Shown: in pieces, positions 16,850 to 25,648 of the stretch | Layout of the letters: every line of letters begins with the position of its first letter | Position numbering within the stretch: position 1 is the stretch's first letter | Source of the DNA: Streptomyces sp. NBC_01237 | GTDB lineage: Bacteria; Actinomycetota; Actinomycetes; Streptomycetales; Streptomycetaceae | Reading direction: 5' to 3' | Assembly: GCF_035917275.1 (NCBI RefSeq) | Contig: NZ_CP108508.1 | Coordinates: forward strand, 3,162,001 to 3,226,000 | DNA length: 64,000 nt | Notes under the pieces: generated by a model | What the model was told of the DNA's origin: nothing | The model's database searches: none | The model's input: the letters and a program-made list of their open reading frames with translations, nothing else | Translations under genes and position numbers: made by a program

Positions 16850-18690
16850 CCCCTCCCCACTCCCGGCGCCGCCGGGCCGGTGCGCCCGAACGCAGCTATC
16901 CCCGTCGGGGCTCCGTCCGCCGGGCGCAGATGATCACGACGTACGGTGTCGGTTCGCTCGTCGCCGTCGACAACGAGTCGTTCATAGTGACCGGCATCGA
17001 CTCGTGGAACATCAGTGAGGCACCGACGATCTACGAGCACCGCCTGGCCCGGGTGCTCGGCGTGAAGTCGTTCCGCCTGCCTCCCGCATCGGACGACACG
17101 AGCAGGGACGGCGTGCACGTCCGCCGCTTCCCCCTGTGGCACTCGTGCCCGTCCTGCCACACCCTGCAGCATGTGCGACTGTTCAACTCCCCGCCGGGGA
17201 AGAACGAATGCGGTGACTGCGAGGAGGACCTCGTCCCCTCGCGTTTCGTCATGGCGTGCGCGAAGGGCCACATCGACGATTTTCCGTACTGGAAGTGGGC
17301 GCACCGCAAGAACCGGCAGGAAGGCGAATCCGGTCTCTGCGGTGGCCGGATGCGGCTGCGGACCACCGGCAGGACGGCTTCGCTCCGCTCGATCCTGATC
17401 TCCTGCACCTGCGGTATCCCGGAGGTGTCCATGGAGGGCGCCTTCCGGAGCACCGCCTTGTCCGACCTGAAGGTGTTCTGCGGCGGTAAGCGCCCCTGGC
17501 TGAAGGACGCTCCGACGGATTCCTGCTCGGAGCGGCCGCGGACGCTCCAGCGCGGTTCGTCCGTCGCCTGGCAGCCCATCGTGCGGACGGCGCTGTCGAT
17601 CCCCCCGTGGAGCGACGGGCACTTCACCCGGCTCGCCCCGCACATGGACGACCTGCGCAACATGTACGAGGACGGAGACACATCCGGCATCAGGGGCTTC
17701 CTCAAGGCATTCACGCTCAGGGAGCCGTACGAGTTCTCGGCCGAGAGGGTCATCGCCCTCCTCGAAGCGGAGAACCACGAGGATGTGGCACCCGACCAGG
17801 AACAGATCAAGGACGACGCCTACACGGCGCTTCGAAAGCAGGAGTACGAACGGCTGATCGCGGGCCGCGCCGAGAGCGAGACCGACCACGAGGACCAGTT
17901 CGTCTGCGAGCCGCCGCGATCGTCCGCGTCCGTCCTGGCTCCCTACGGCCTGGAAGGCCCGATGCTGGTCAAACGTCTGCGGGAGGTCCGTGCGCTCAAG
18001 GCGTTCTCGCGGGTCGACACACCCGAGACACGCACGGACGTCCAGGAGGCCGCGCTGTCCCTCGTCGACATGGACTGGCTGCCCGCCATGGAGGTCCAGG
18101 GCGAAGGCGTCTTCCTGCGGCTCGACGAGCAGCGGCTGGACTCCTGGGCACGGAGCGTCGCGGTCGCGGCCAGAGTGGACCGAATCCGGGCCAACCACCA
18201 GCGCATGATGCGGGAACGCGCCCAGGCACCGGCGGATGTTCCCGAGTCGCCGGCCACCCCGCGCATGGTTCTCCTGCACACGTTGGCGCACGCGCTGATC
18301 AATGAGTGGAGCCTGGACGGCGGCTACCCCGCAGCGTCCCTGCGCGAGCGTCTGTACGCGGACGACTCCATGGCGGGAATCCTCGTCGCCACGGCGACGA
18401 GCGATTCCGCCGGCAGCCTCGGCGGCCTGGTCGCCCAGGGCGAACCGGACCACCTTGCCCTCTCCCTGCGGTCGGCACTCGTCCGGGCCCAGTGGTGTTC
18501 GGCCGATCCGCTCTGCGTGGAGTCCGAGGCGAGCGGCGTCGGAGGCATCAACCTGGCGGCCTGCCACGCCTGCGTCCTCCTGCCCGAAACCAGCTGCGAA
18601 CACAACAACGGCCTGCTCGACCGGGCGTTGTTGATCGGCACCCCGGAGGATCCGTCCATCGGGTTCTTCGGCGAGGCGCTGCGGTCCTGA
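16846..18690 (+). CDS. drmB-like: DrmB-like DUF1998 protein (614 aa)
   Basis: Matches the DrmB pattern. The N-terminus has RRGSVRRAQMITTYGVGSL (about 20-38), followed by a zinc ribbon CPSC (101-104) and CGDC (122-125) and the CAKGHIDDFPY segment. The C-terminal DUF1998 domain starts around LLHTLAHALINEWSLDGGY and ends with cysteines in ACHACVLLPETSC and an NNGLLDRALLIG end. DrmB is the non-helicase partner that clamps DrmA on DNA in DISARM. It is the last gene of the operon; the stop lies 8 bp from the stop of a converging gene. No phospholipase-D (drmC) gene follows, which is unusual because drmABC is the conserved DISARM core. Confidence 0.88.
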   Translation: MTPPHSRRRRAGAPERSYPRRGSVRRAQMITTYGVGSLVAVDNESFIVTGIDSWNISEAPTIYEHRLARVLGVKSFRLPPASDDTSRDGVHVRRFPLWHSCPSCHTLQHVRLFNSPPGKNECGDCEEDLVPSRFVMACAKGHIDDFPYWKWAHRKNRQEGESGLCGGRMRLRTTGRTASLRSILISCTCGIPEVSMEGAFRSTALSDLKVFCGGKRPWLKDAPTDSCSERPRTLQRGSSVAWQPIVRTALSIPPWSDGHFTRLAPHMDDLRNMYEDGDTSGIRGFLKAFTLREPYEFSAERVIALLEAENHEDVAPDQEQIKDDAYTALRKQEYERLIAGRAESETDHEDQFVCEPPRSSASVLAPYGLEGPMLVKRLREVRALKAFSRVDTPETRTDVQEAALSLVDMDWLPAMEVQGEGVFLRLDEQRLDSWARSVAVAARVDRIRANHQRMMRERAQAPADVPESPATPRMVLLHTLAHALINEWSLDGGYPAASLRERLYADDSMAGILVATATSDSAGSLGGLVAQGEPDHLALSLRSALVRAQWCSADPLCVESEASGVGGINLAACHACVLLPETSCEHNNGLLDRALLIGTPEDPSIGFFGEALRS

Positions 18691-18698
18691 CCGCACGC

Positions 18699-19374
18699 TC
18701 ACACGGCTTCGCCCAGCTCGGCCTCGAAGTGCGTCTGCGCACGGTCCAGAGCGCTGTCCGGGTCGCAGCCGTGGGCGCGCAGCCAGTGGAGGAGGTCCGC
18801 GATGAGGCCGATCGCGGACTCCTGGGCCGCCGCCACCCCGAGTCGCCCGTACGACAGGCCGTCCGGCCTCACCGCCATGCCCAACAGCCCGAGCAGCGCC
18901 TCGGCCTTGGCGACCTGGGGGCCATCGGCATGGTCGATCGACGAGCGCAGGCCGGTGGCCAGCTCGCACCAGGTGATCTTGGAGTCGTCACGGAGGAGAA
19001 CGCCCCATCGCTCGGCGACGGCGTCGATCAGGGCCAGCCCCCGCCCCTGCACCGCTCCGTCCCCCGCCGAGCAGAGGACAGGGAGCACCCGCGTATCGGG
19101 GTCACTCACTTCGATGCGCAAGCGGCTGCCGTTCATCGAGACGGTCAGGCGCGCCGGGGTACCCGCCCCCCACATGCTTGATGACGTTCGCCGCCAATTC
19201 CGAAACGCAGAGTTGGGCGTCCCTGATCACCGGAACCAGGCCCCACAGTCCCAAGTGCAGGCGAATCACTCGGCGCAGGCCGGCCAGCTCTTCGGGCTCC
19301 GCCAAGAAGGGCAGGTCCCACGCCTTACGAACCACACCGAAGCGACAGCCGTCCATCCCGATCACTACTCCCAT
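18699..19374 (-). pseudogene. Frameshifted anti-sigma-type ATP-binding protein
   Basis: Two overlapping frames together make one HATPase_c protein of the RsbW-like type common in Streptomyces. The first part (from ATG 19374) has the N-box region RDAQLCVSELAANVIKHVG. The second part continues with GTPARLTVSMNGSRLRIEVSD and GRGLALIDAVAERWGV. The frame changes at a run of six C on the plus strand (19166-19171); one base fewer would restore a continuous protein. It is therefore either a recent indel in a homopolymer or a sequencing error. Such proteins usually bind ATP and partner regulators; only the second frame would be expressed from the internal ATG at about 19175. Confidence 0.7.
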
Positions 19375-19652
19375 GACACCGCGGGCACCTGGGGTGTCCC
19401 GCCCAAAAGAGGGATTTCGACACGTCCCGAAGCAGGCGCAATCGCCTCCGGGCACAGCGTCCGGTCCGGGTTCCACGGCGGCCCCGAGTCGCGAGGACGT
19501 GTACCGGCCGATGGAGAACGTCACACTCCGGGAGGTGAATCCCCTGGACGCTCCCCACGCACGCAACACTAGAGCCACCGAGAGTGATCAACCAGGCACG
19601 AGACGATGCACTTGGGTCGACGTATCGTCAGAACTGCATCGCAGTCGTGCAG

Positions 19653-20894
19653 TTAGGCGAAGACGCCCAGGTGAGCGCCTACCTCCCGCATCTCCGTCGT
19701 GAGCGTCCGGCGCTTCTTCGTGATCTCCTCGAAGGTGATCGCGGCCGACGACTGGTGACGGAACCACTCGGGCGCCACGGCGTCGAGTCGGGCCAGCTCC
19801 TCCATGGCGCCTGTCGGGTCACCGGTGCGGACCTGAGCACGAGCCAGGTCGAGGTAGTAACGATTTCCGTCGTTGCTGCTCGGCTTCCCGAGCCGTTTCC
19901 AGCTCTTGGGCTGAAGGCTCTCCTCCTCGCCCGACTTACGGACGACCGATCGCGCGTCCCCGGCGATCATGGAGTCCTCAAGTTCTTTCATCGCCGCCGT
20001 GACGGGACCGAACATCGACCAGTGACGGAGCAGGTTCCGGTGCGTCACACCCACGGCCTTGGCCGCCGTACCGGCAGCCCGGCGAAGCGTCCTGGCCTCT
20101 TCTGGACGGTTGTTCCGTGCGGCCGCCGCAGCGGCCTCCATGGCCAGACCTCCCCACGTCGCGTACTCGTCGGGCGAGGCTCCTTTGATCTTCGGCTCCA
20201 CAAGGTCCATGGTCGCGACGGCGATGTCCTCGGCCTCGTCGTAGCGCTCGGTACGCATGAGCATCCAGCACATACCGCCGACCCCGGACGCGGCCGTCAG
20301 CGGGGCCTCGGCCTCCCGTGCGTCCGCGATGGATTCCCGAATGGCACTGTGCGCAAGGTCGTACTGGCGGATCTGCGTCAGGTAGCGGCCGACCAGTTGC
20401 AGCGCTTCCGATCGAGCCACCAGGGCGTCGATGCGGTCCTGGCCCGAGTCGTAGTACGCGCCGGCCTCGCTCACCGCGCGAATCAGGGCGGGCAGATCGG
20501 CGGCGATGCTCTTGTAGCTGTCGCCGAAGTACAGCACCGCATGGTCGTGAGTCATGCGTCGCAGACGACGGAGATCCGGTTCCTCACCGGTCGGCGCACG
20601 CGGGGGAAGGAGGCCCATCGCGGGTGTGAGCGCGATGCGCAGTTCCCGAAGATTCAAGCTGTTCGGATCGTCGTGCTTGACGGGCTCCGGTGTTCCGGCC
20701 GCCATCAGGTCCGACGTCTTGACCCCCAAGGTTCTGGCGATCTGGTGCAGCGTCTCCATCCGCACACCGTCGGCGCCCTGCTCGATCCGTCGGATGGGGC
20801 CGACCGAGAGTCCCGACCGATGCGCGAGCTGCTCCTGGCTGAGGCCGCTCGCCCGCCGGTATTTCCTCAGGTTGTCCGCGAGTTCGTCCGACAT
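19653..20894 (-). CDS. XRE helix-turn-helix regulator with TPR-like C-terminus (413 aa)
   Basis: Residues 5-62 form an XRE helix-turn-helix (LSQEQLAHRSGLSVGPIRRIEQG). The rest is helical with TPR-like pairs, for example YDLAHSAIRESIADAREAEAP and YDEAEDIAVATMDLVEP, ending in LDLARAQVRTGDPTGAMEELARLD. This is the architecture of many Streptomyces regulators that sense a small molecule or peptide. The ATG at 20894 follows a purine-rich AAGGGTGG; a longer frame upstream has no support. It sits alone, divergent from a P-loop kinase gene. Target genes are not evident. Confidence 0.85.
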   Translation of the reverse strand: MSDELADNLRKYRRASGLSQEQLAHRSGLSVGPIRRIEQGADGVRMETLHQIARTLGVKTSDLMAAGTPEPVKHDDPNSLNLRELRIALTPAMGLLPPRAPTGEEPDLRRLRRMTHDHAVLYFGDSYKSIAADLPALIRAVSEAGAYYDSGQDRIDALVARSEALQLVGRYLTQIRQYDLAHSAIRESIADAREAEAPLTAASGVGGMCWMLMRTERYDEAEDIAVATMDLVEPKIKGASPDEYATWGGLAMEAAAAAARNNRPEEARTLRRAAGTAAKAVGVTHRNLLRHWSMFGPVTAAMKELEDSMIAGDARSVVRKSGEEESLQPKSWKRLGKPSSNDGNRYYLDLARAQVRTGDPTGAMEELARLDAVAPEWFRHQSSAAITFEEITKKRRTLTTEMREVGAHLGVFA

Positions 20895-21147
20895 ACGACA
20901 CCACCCTTCGCCAACCAGCGTACGACTCGGGCCCGGAGGCAAAGGTCGCTCCAATCCCCCCGCGGCGCCCGACCGCAGCTGGGGAGCGCGACAGTCGGAC
21001 ATGCGCATGGCTCAAAGGGGTGAGCCGAACGCGCCCGAGGATGACTACGGGGCGGCAAGGGTGTTCTGGTGTGGAGGGGATCGGCCGCACGCTGCCTCCG
21101 AAGGTAGCCCCGTAACCCGCCGCCCTCCCCCTGAGCGAAAGGTCCGC

Positions 21148-21696
21148 ATGGGCACCGAACTGAGTTCCGCAGTCGTCCTGATCACCGGTGTGATGGCTTC
21201 GGGGAAGTCGACCGTGGCCGGCCTCCTGGCCGAGCGGCTGCCTCGGGCCGCGCATGTGCGCGGTGACGTCTTCCGCCGGATGCTCACCTCCGGGCGGGAG
21301 GAAGTGATGCCGGAAGAGACCGCGGAGGCCAGGTCCCAACTTGAGCTCCGCTATCGCCTTTCCGCGCTCGTGGCCGACGAGTACGCGCGCGACGGGTGGA
21401 CCGCGGTCGTCCAGGACATCGTCCTCGGGAAAGACCTGGACCACTACATCGCCCGGGTGCGCACGCGTCCCCTGTACGTCATCGTGCTGGCCCCCTCCAC
21501 CACGGCCGTGCGGAGCAGGGAGACCGGGCGCGCGAAGACCGGATACGGCCCCTGGACGGTCGACGCCCTCGACGGCATCCTCCGTGCGGAGACACCACGC
21601 ATCGGTCTCTGGCTGGACACGTCGGAGCAGACCCCGGAACAGACGGTCTCGGAGATCCTCGACAACTTGCCCGCCGCCCGTATCCAGACCGGCTGA
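21148..21696 (+). CDS. P-loop kinase / AAA_33-type phosphotransferase (182 aa)
   Basis: A small P-loop protein with Walker A GVMASGKS (about 13-20) after a hydrophobic strand and an adjacent helix. Downstream segments RGDVFRRM and an Arg-rich lid (RSRETGRAKTGYGPW) resemble chloramphenicol-phosphotransferase and shikimate-kinase-like enzymes that phosphorylate small hydroxylated molecules. The substrate cannot be read from sequence. The ATG at 21148 follows GCGAAAGG. It is close to, and in line with, a GNAT acetyltransferase gene, so both could modify small compounds such as drugs. Confidence 0.8.
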   Translation: MGTELSSAVVLITGVMASGKSTVAGLLAERLPRAAHVRGDVFRRMLTSGREEVMPEETAEARSQLELRYRLSALVADEYARDGWTAVVQDIVLGKDLDHYIARVRTRPLYVIVLAPSTTAVRSRETGRAKTGYGPWTVDALDGILRAETPRIGLWLDTSEQTPEQTVSEILDNLPAARIQTG

Positions 21697-21767
21697 CTGG
21701 CTCGCTCTGTGCGACGTGCCGCGGAATCCGATGGTGCGACGCGGCTCGCGGGGTCGAGAATCACCCG

Positions 21768-22295
21768 ATGCATGAAGTGAAGCTCTCCGACGGGTTCATC
21801 ACGCTGTCCCCCCTGCGCCTGGACGACGTGGAGGCGCACCTCGCGGGGGAGGACGAACTGCTCGTTCGTTGGCTCAACGGCGGTCCCGGGACGCGCGAGG
21901 GCGTCGAGGCGTACGTCCGGCACTGCCAGGACCAGTGGGACACCACCGGGCCGCTGCGCGCCTTCGGCATCCGGGTGGGCGCCGATGAGGAACTCGCGGG
22001 GACGGTCGACTTGCGGTTCACGGGCGAGGGTCTGGCTCCCGGGCAGGTGAACGTCGCGTACGGCCTCTATCCGTCCTGGAGAGGACGCGGCCTGGCCACC
22101 CGCGCCGTCCTCCTGGTGACCCAGTACGCGGCGGCTGAGGGCGGGGCGGAAGCGGTGATCCAGGTGGAGCCGGAGAACCCCGGATCTGCGGCGGTCGCAC
22201 GGCGGGCGGCGTTCACCCCCGACGGGCAGATGCTCACGAAGGACGGCACAACGCTCGACCGGTACGTCCGGGCCCTGCGCGCCGAGACCGAGTGA
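21768..22295 (+). CDS. GNAT-family N-acetyltransferase (175 aa)
   Basis: RimJ/RimL-like GNAT fold: the N-terminal strand LSPLRLDDVEAHLAGEDE, the acetyl-CoA pyrophosphate-binding loop YPSWRGRGLATRAV (Q/RxxGxG/A form) at about 105-118, and the later EPENPGSAAVARRAAF segment typical of this subgroup. It would acetylate an amine on a protein N-terminus or small molecule; the substrate is unknown. The start ATG at 21768 lies 71 bp after the kinase stop, in the same direction. Confidence 0.87.
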   Translation: MHEVKLSDGFITLSPLRLDDVEAHLAGEDELLVRWLNGGPGTREGVEAYVRHCQDQWDTTGPLRAFGIRVGADEELAGTVDLRFTGEGLAPGQVNVAYGLYPSWRGRGLATRAVLLVTQYAAAEGGAEAVIQVEPENPGSAAVARRAAFTPDGQMLTKDGTTLDRYVRALRAETE

Positions 22296-22387
22296 CACCC
22301 GTCCCTGAACTGCGCGTACCACGCCACCTCCCCTGACAGGGTGTGAGTCCGGTTCGATTGCCACCGGACTCCGGAGAGGAAGAGTGC

Positions 22388-23524
22388 GTGAGTGACGACG
22401 GCATGCTGAGGCGGCGGCTCGCCGGCCGGTTGGTGAGCGGCGGGCATCTGCGTACGCGGCCCTGGCGTGAAGCCGTTGAGGCGGTTCCCCGGCATGAGTT
22501 TCTGCGGGGCGGCTTCTTCGACCGCATCGACGGCACGGGTCCCACCGCCTGGGCGCCGGTGATGTCGTACGAGCCCGGCTGGCTGGAGCGATGCTACGAG
22601 GACGAATCCCTGGTTACACAGATCGCGGGCACCATCGCGCCGGGAGATCTGCGGGGCGAGATCATGCGGGCCCCGACGTCCTCCAGCACCATGCCCAGCC
22701 TGGTCGTGCGGATGCTCGAAGACCTCGATGTCGCGGACGGTCAGCGTGTACTGGAGATCGGCACCGGCACCGGCTACTCCACCGCCCTGCTGTGCCATCG
22801 GCTCGGGGACGGTCTGGTGACCACGGTCGAGGTCGACGACGGTGTGTCCGCTCGTGCCGGGGCCGCACTCGGGAGCTGTGGCCTGTTCCCGCATCGGGTT
22901 GTCGGTGACGGCCTCGCGGGGCACACGGGGCGCGCTCCCTACGACCGGGTGATCGCCACATGTGGCGTGGTCACCCTGCCGTACAGCTGGATCGAGCAGA
23001 CCCGGCCCGGAGGATCGGTCCTCGCCACCGTGGGCGGATGGATGTACTCCTCCGAACTCGCGCGGCTCACCGTGCACGATGACGGCACCGCCTCCGGCCG
23101 TTTCCTCGGCGGCGGGGTCTCCTTCATGCTCGCCCGCCCCCAGACTCCGCCTCCACTCGGGGTGCTCCCCGATCTCGACCGGGGAGACGAGCGACGAGCG
23201 GCCATCGGGGCTGACGTTCTCGACGACTGGGATACGCGCTTCGTCGCCCAGCTCGCCGCCCCTCGCGCCCAGCGCGTCCGCCTCGACCGCGACGGCCGTA
23301 CGGAGCATGTGCTGCTCGATGTCGAGGCAGGTTCGTGGGCTGTTCTTAGGGCAGATGGCAACGTCGGCTGGACCGCGCGCCAGGGTGGGCCGGACCGTCT
23401 CTGGGACGCGGTGGAAGATCACGTCACTCGCTGGCGCAGCGATGGCTCACCGTCGTTGGACCGGTTCGAGATCACCGTGGCACCGAGTCGGCAATCGATT
23501 ACCTGGCCAAGTGAACCGGAGTGA
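22388..23524 (+). CDS. Protein-L-isoaspartate-methyltransferase-like enzyme, TgmC type (378 aa)
   Basis: An AdoMet methyltransferase with motif I VLEIGTGTGYSTALL and a PCMT-like layout: a substrate loop APTSSSTMPSLVVRML before motif I, and RVIATCGVVTLPYSW and RPGGSVLATVGGWMY after it. A C-terminal extension of about 130 residues is typical of the methyltransferase of ATP-grasp RiPP (TgmABC-like) systems, which methylates Asp/isoAsp of a precursor peptide. GTG at 22388 is chosen because GGAGAGGAAG stands just upstream. No ATP-grasp ligase and no precursor gene is seen nearby, so it appears orphaned. A general PIMT repair enzyme is the alternative. Confidence 0.75.
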   Translation: MSDDGMLRRRLAGRLVSGGHLRTRPWREAVEAVPRHEFLRGGFFDRIDGTGPTAWAPVMSYEPGWLERCYEDESLVTQIAGTIAPGDLRGEIMRAPTSSSTMPSLVVRMLEDLDVADGQRVLEIGTGTGYSTALLCHRLGDGLVTTVEVDDGVSARAGAALGSCGLFPHRVVGDGLAGHTGRAPYDRVIATCGVVTLPYSWIEQTRPGGSVLATVGGWMYSSELARLTVHDDGTASGRFLGGGVSFMLARPQTPPPLGVLPDLDRGDERRAAIGADVLDDWDTRFVAQLAAPRAQRVRLDRDGRTEHVLLDVEAGSWAVLRADGNVGWTARQGGPDRLWDAVEDHVTRWRSDGSPSLDRFEITVAPSRQSITWPSEPE

Positions 23525-23549
23525 GGGGTACTTAGATGCTCGGAAGTGA

Positions 23550-23873
23550 CGCGTTCGGACAGCGCTTCGACTGCTGCGCTCACCCCTGACCGACTATCTG
23601 CGCTACGAACTGGTCGCCTATCTCGGCAATACCAGGGCCGGGGAGTCCACCGGCGTCATCGACTTGAGGGAACAGCCCCCACCGGGACTGCCCGACCACG
23701 ACTTCTGGCTGTTCGACAACCGGGAGGCGTACCGAATGCACTACACCCCCAACGGCGCCTTCATCGGGGGTGAACGAGTTCCCGCCCGCGATCTCGTCCG
23801 ATACCAGAACTACCGTGAGCGCGCTCTGGCCGCCGCTGTGCCGTTCATGGACTACTGGGAGCGGCAGCACTGA
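23550..23873 (+). pseudogene. 5'-truncated DUF6879-family gene
   Basis: From 23550 an open frame without a good start codon reads RSPLTDYLRYELVAYLG, then PPPGLPDHDFWLFDN and AVPFMDYWERQH. This is the C-terminal half of the DUF6879 proteins frequent in Streptomyces regulatory loci. The N-terminal half is missing; a stop codon (23547-23549) lies just upstream in frame. A TTG at 23664 could give a 69-residue fragment. It begins 25 bp after the methyltransferase stop, so a deletion may have joined the two genes. Confidence 0.6.
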
Positions 23874-24021
23874 CCAACGGGGTCGGTCGGGGAACTCTGT
23901 GACGCTTCGGGACGCAGCCAAGCTCACAGGCGGCCTCGTGGTCCACCGAGCTTCCGTGCCGCCCGCCCCTCGAAAATCACTGGCCCAGTGGTGGGGCAGG
24001 CTGCATATGATCACTGCAAGG

Positions 24022-24094
24022 CGGGGTCGTAGCACAGAGGTAGTGCGCCTACACAGCATGGAGGAGGACGCCGGTTCGAATCCGGTCGCCCCGC
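24022..24094 (+). tRNA. tRNA-like sequence with irregular anticodon arm
   Basis: A near-cloverleaf: acceptor 24022-24028 pairs with 24087-24093 except for one C-C mismatch, the D stem is GCAC/GTGC, a 5-nt variable loop follows, and a perfect T-arm carries the TTCGAAT loop (24070-24086). The anticodon stem has an A-G mismatch and the loop ACAGCAT lacks the invariant U33; read literally the anticodon would be AGC. It may be a decayed or atypical tRNA gene. Three instead of two bases separate the acceptor and D stems. Confidence 0.4.
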
Positions 24095-24401
24095 CCCTTC
24101 AATCTTTGGAACCGCGGTTCGTCCGCCCGTCTTCGAGGAAGCCGACGGAACAGCGTCCCGCCGCAGCAGTCGTGCGGCAGCCGGCAAGGGGCCCGCAGCA
24201 GCGAGGCCAGGGCGAACACGGGGCCCCCGTATGCGGTCGCCGCGCCCTGGAGAGCCCAGGCGCCGCAGTGGACGGACAACCGGACGCCCGCACGGCCCCT
24301 GTTCGACCGCGCGTTACCGAGCAAGGCCCCGACGCACACCGCCTCCGCAGCGACTCCGTGCACCGGGCTCGACAGGATCGGGCACCAGGGCGCCGTAGAC
24401 C
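24095..24401. other. Gene-free stretch after the tRNA-like sequence
   Basis: About 300 bp with no open frame of credible codon use, no clear hairpin and no repeat. The frames present are Arg/Pro-rich shadows. The stretch could be decayed coding DNA, but I see nothing identifiable. Confidence 0.45.
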
Positions 24402-25496
24402 TCACACGAGTGACCCCGGCGGCAAGCCCTCGGCGGCTCTGACCGTGGCGAAGCGTTCGCGCCAGGGGGTGCCCTCGGGGAAGTGGTGGGTGTCCGTGTC
24501 CTGGAGCCAGTTCTCGTACGCCGTCGCCCGGCGGCATTCGGGGCAGGACGTCTCGTCGCCCAGTGGCCGGAAGAGGTGTTCATCTCCGTAGCCGTCGCAC
24601 GTGATCAGCTCGCGGACCGGCGGGGACGCCGTGATGGGCGCTGTGATGGGCGGTGCGGGTGGCGTGGGTGGTGTCTGTGGGGGTTCCGGGCACTTCTGGG
24701 CCAGGCGGTAGCGGAGAAAGCCGACCGCGGAACGTACGCCGCCCTCCGGGCGCTCGGCCAGTAACGCCTGACGCAGGTCCGCCTCGCCCAGGCCCCGCTC
24801 CAGCCACTTCACCGCCTCCACCGCCAGCGCACGGGCCTCACGCACCCCCAGGTGCAGCTCCCGGCGCGTATGGCGCAGCGAGAGCAGGATCTGTTCCGCG
24901 CGGGCCAGTTGAGCCGGGCTGGAGGAGGGCGGCGCACAGGACGGTGCGGGAGGCTGCGGCTCTGCCACCACAGCTGCCGCTTCCGCCGTTGTCGCCGCTT
25001 CCGCTTCGGAGGGTGGGTGGGTAGTGGTCTTATCTCTGTTGTCTTCTACCGGTTGATAGCCACCGGCCGTCCGGGGAGTCGGCTCACCGACGGTCGGAAT
25101 CCGCACAGTCGGCGGAGCAGGCACAACAGGCGAAGGCAGTGAGGCGGACGGTGCGGGAGCCGTCGTCAGCCTCGCGCGTACGGTCCTGGCCTCGGCCTCC
25201 GTCAGCGGGGTGTTCGTGAACAGCTGCTCCGTGTACCAGCGGCCACCGGCACCCTGGCCGCTCCACTCATGCACAAAACCCTGCGCTACCAGCTGCTTCT
25301 TCGCCCTCTGGTACGCATGCCCCTTCATCCCCAGCTGGTCGGCCAACTCGCCCAACGGGCGGCCCGTGGCCGACTCCGGCAGACCCTGGACATACAGCAG
25401 AAGGACCTTCGCATCACTGTTCAACCGCCGCTCACGCACGACGTCGTTCGATGCCTTCGTATAGCCCGAAGAGGGCGCGATAACATGACGCAGCAT
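24402..25496 (-). CDS. Helix-turn-helix DNA-binding protein, replication-initiator-like N-terminus (364 aa)
   Basis: The N-terminal 90 residues resemble the winged-helix domain of plasmid replication or conjugation control proteins: LNSDAKVLLLYVQGLPESATG, then GELADQLGMKGHAYQRAKKQLVAQGFV as the HTH. A long Pro/Ala/Thr-rich linker (about 110-200) leads to a helical segment and a C-terminal zinc-like motif (CDGYGDEHLF, then CPEC). Similar proteins are widespread in Streptomyces chromosomes but have no assigned function known to me. ATG at 25496. The gene upstream, in the same direction, is another uncharacterised protein. Confidence 0.8.
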   Translation of the reverse strand: MLRHVIAPSSGYTKASNDVVRERRLNSDAKVLLLYVQGLPESATGRPLGELADQLGMKGHAYQRAKKQLVAQGFVHEWSGQGAGGRWYTEQLFTNTPLTEAEARTVRARLTTAPAPSASLPSPVVPAPPTVRIPTVGEPTPRTAGGYQPVEDNRDKTTTHPPSEAEAATTAEAAAVVAEPQPPAPSCAPPSSSPAQLARAEQILLSLRHTRRELHLGVREARALAVEAVKWLERGLGEADLRQALLAERPEGGVRSAVGFLRYRLAQKCPEPPQTPPTPPAPPITAPITASPPVRELITCDGYGDEHLFRPLGDETSCPECRRATAYENWLQDTDTHHFPEGTPWRERFATVRAAEGLPPGSLV

Positions 25497-25648
25497 TTCC
25501 GGTTGCCTCTCAGCGGCACTGGTGGTGTAGGCCCTCGGTCGGTGTTACAGCACCGTCGGGGGCCGCTCCATGCATATAGGTGCGCACGGAGGGTGATTGC
25601 CTCGTCACCGTACCGCACTCGCTCCATCTCCCACCACACGAAAGGGAC

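Noticed and set aside
24049..24537. Possible gene after the tRNA-like sequence (minus strand)
   Set aside because: Its end reads through the tRNA-like sequence, codon use is poor and it overlaps the better supported HTH gene.
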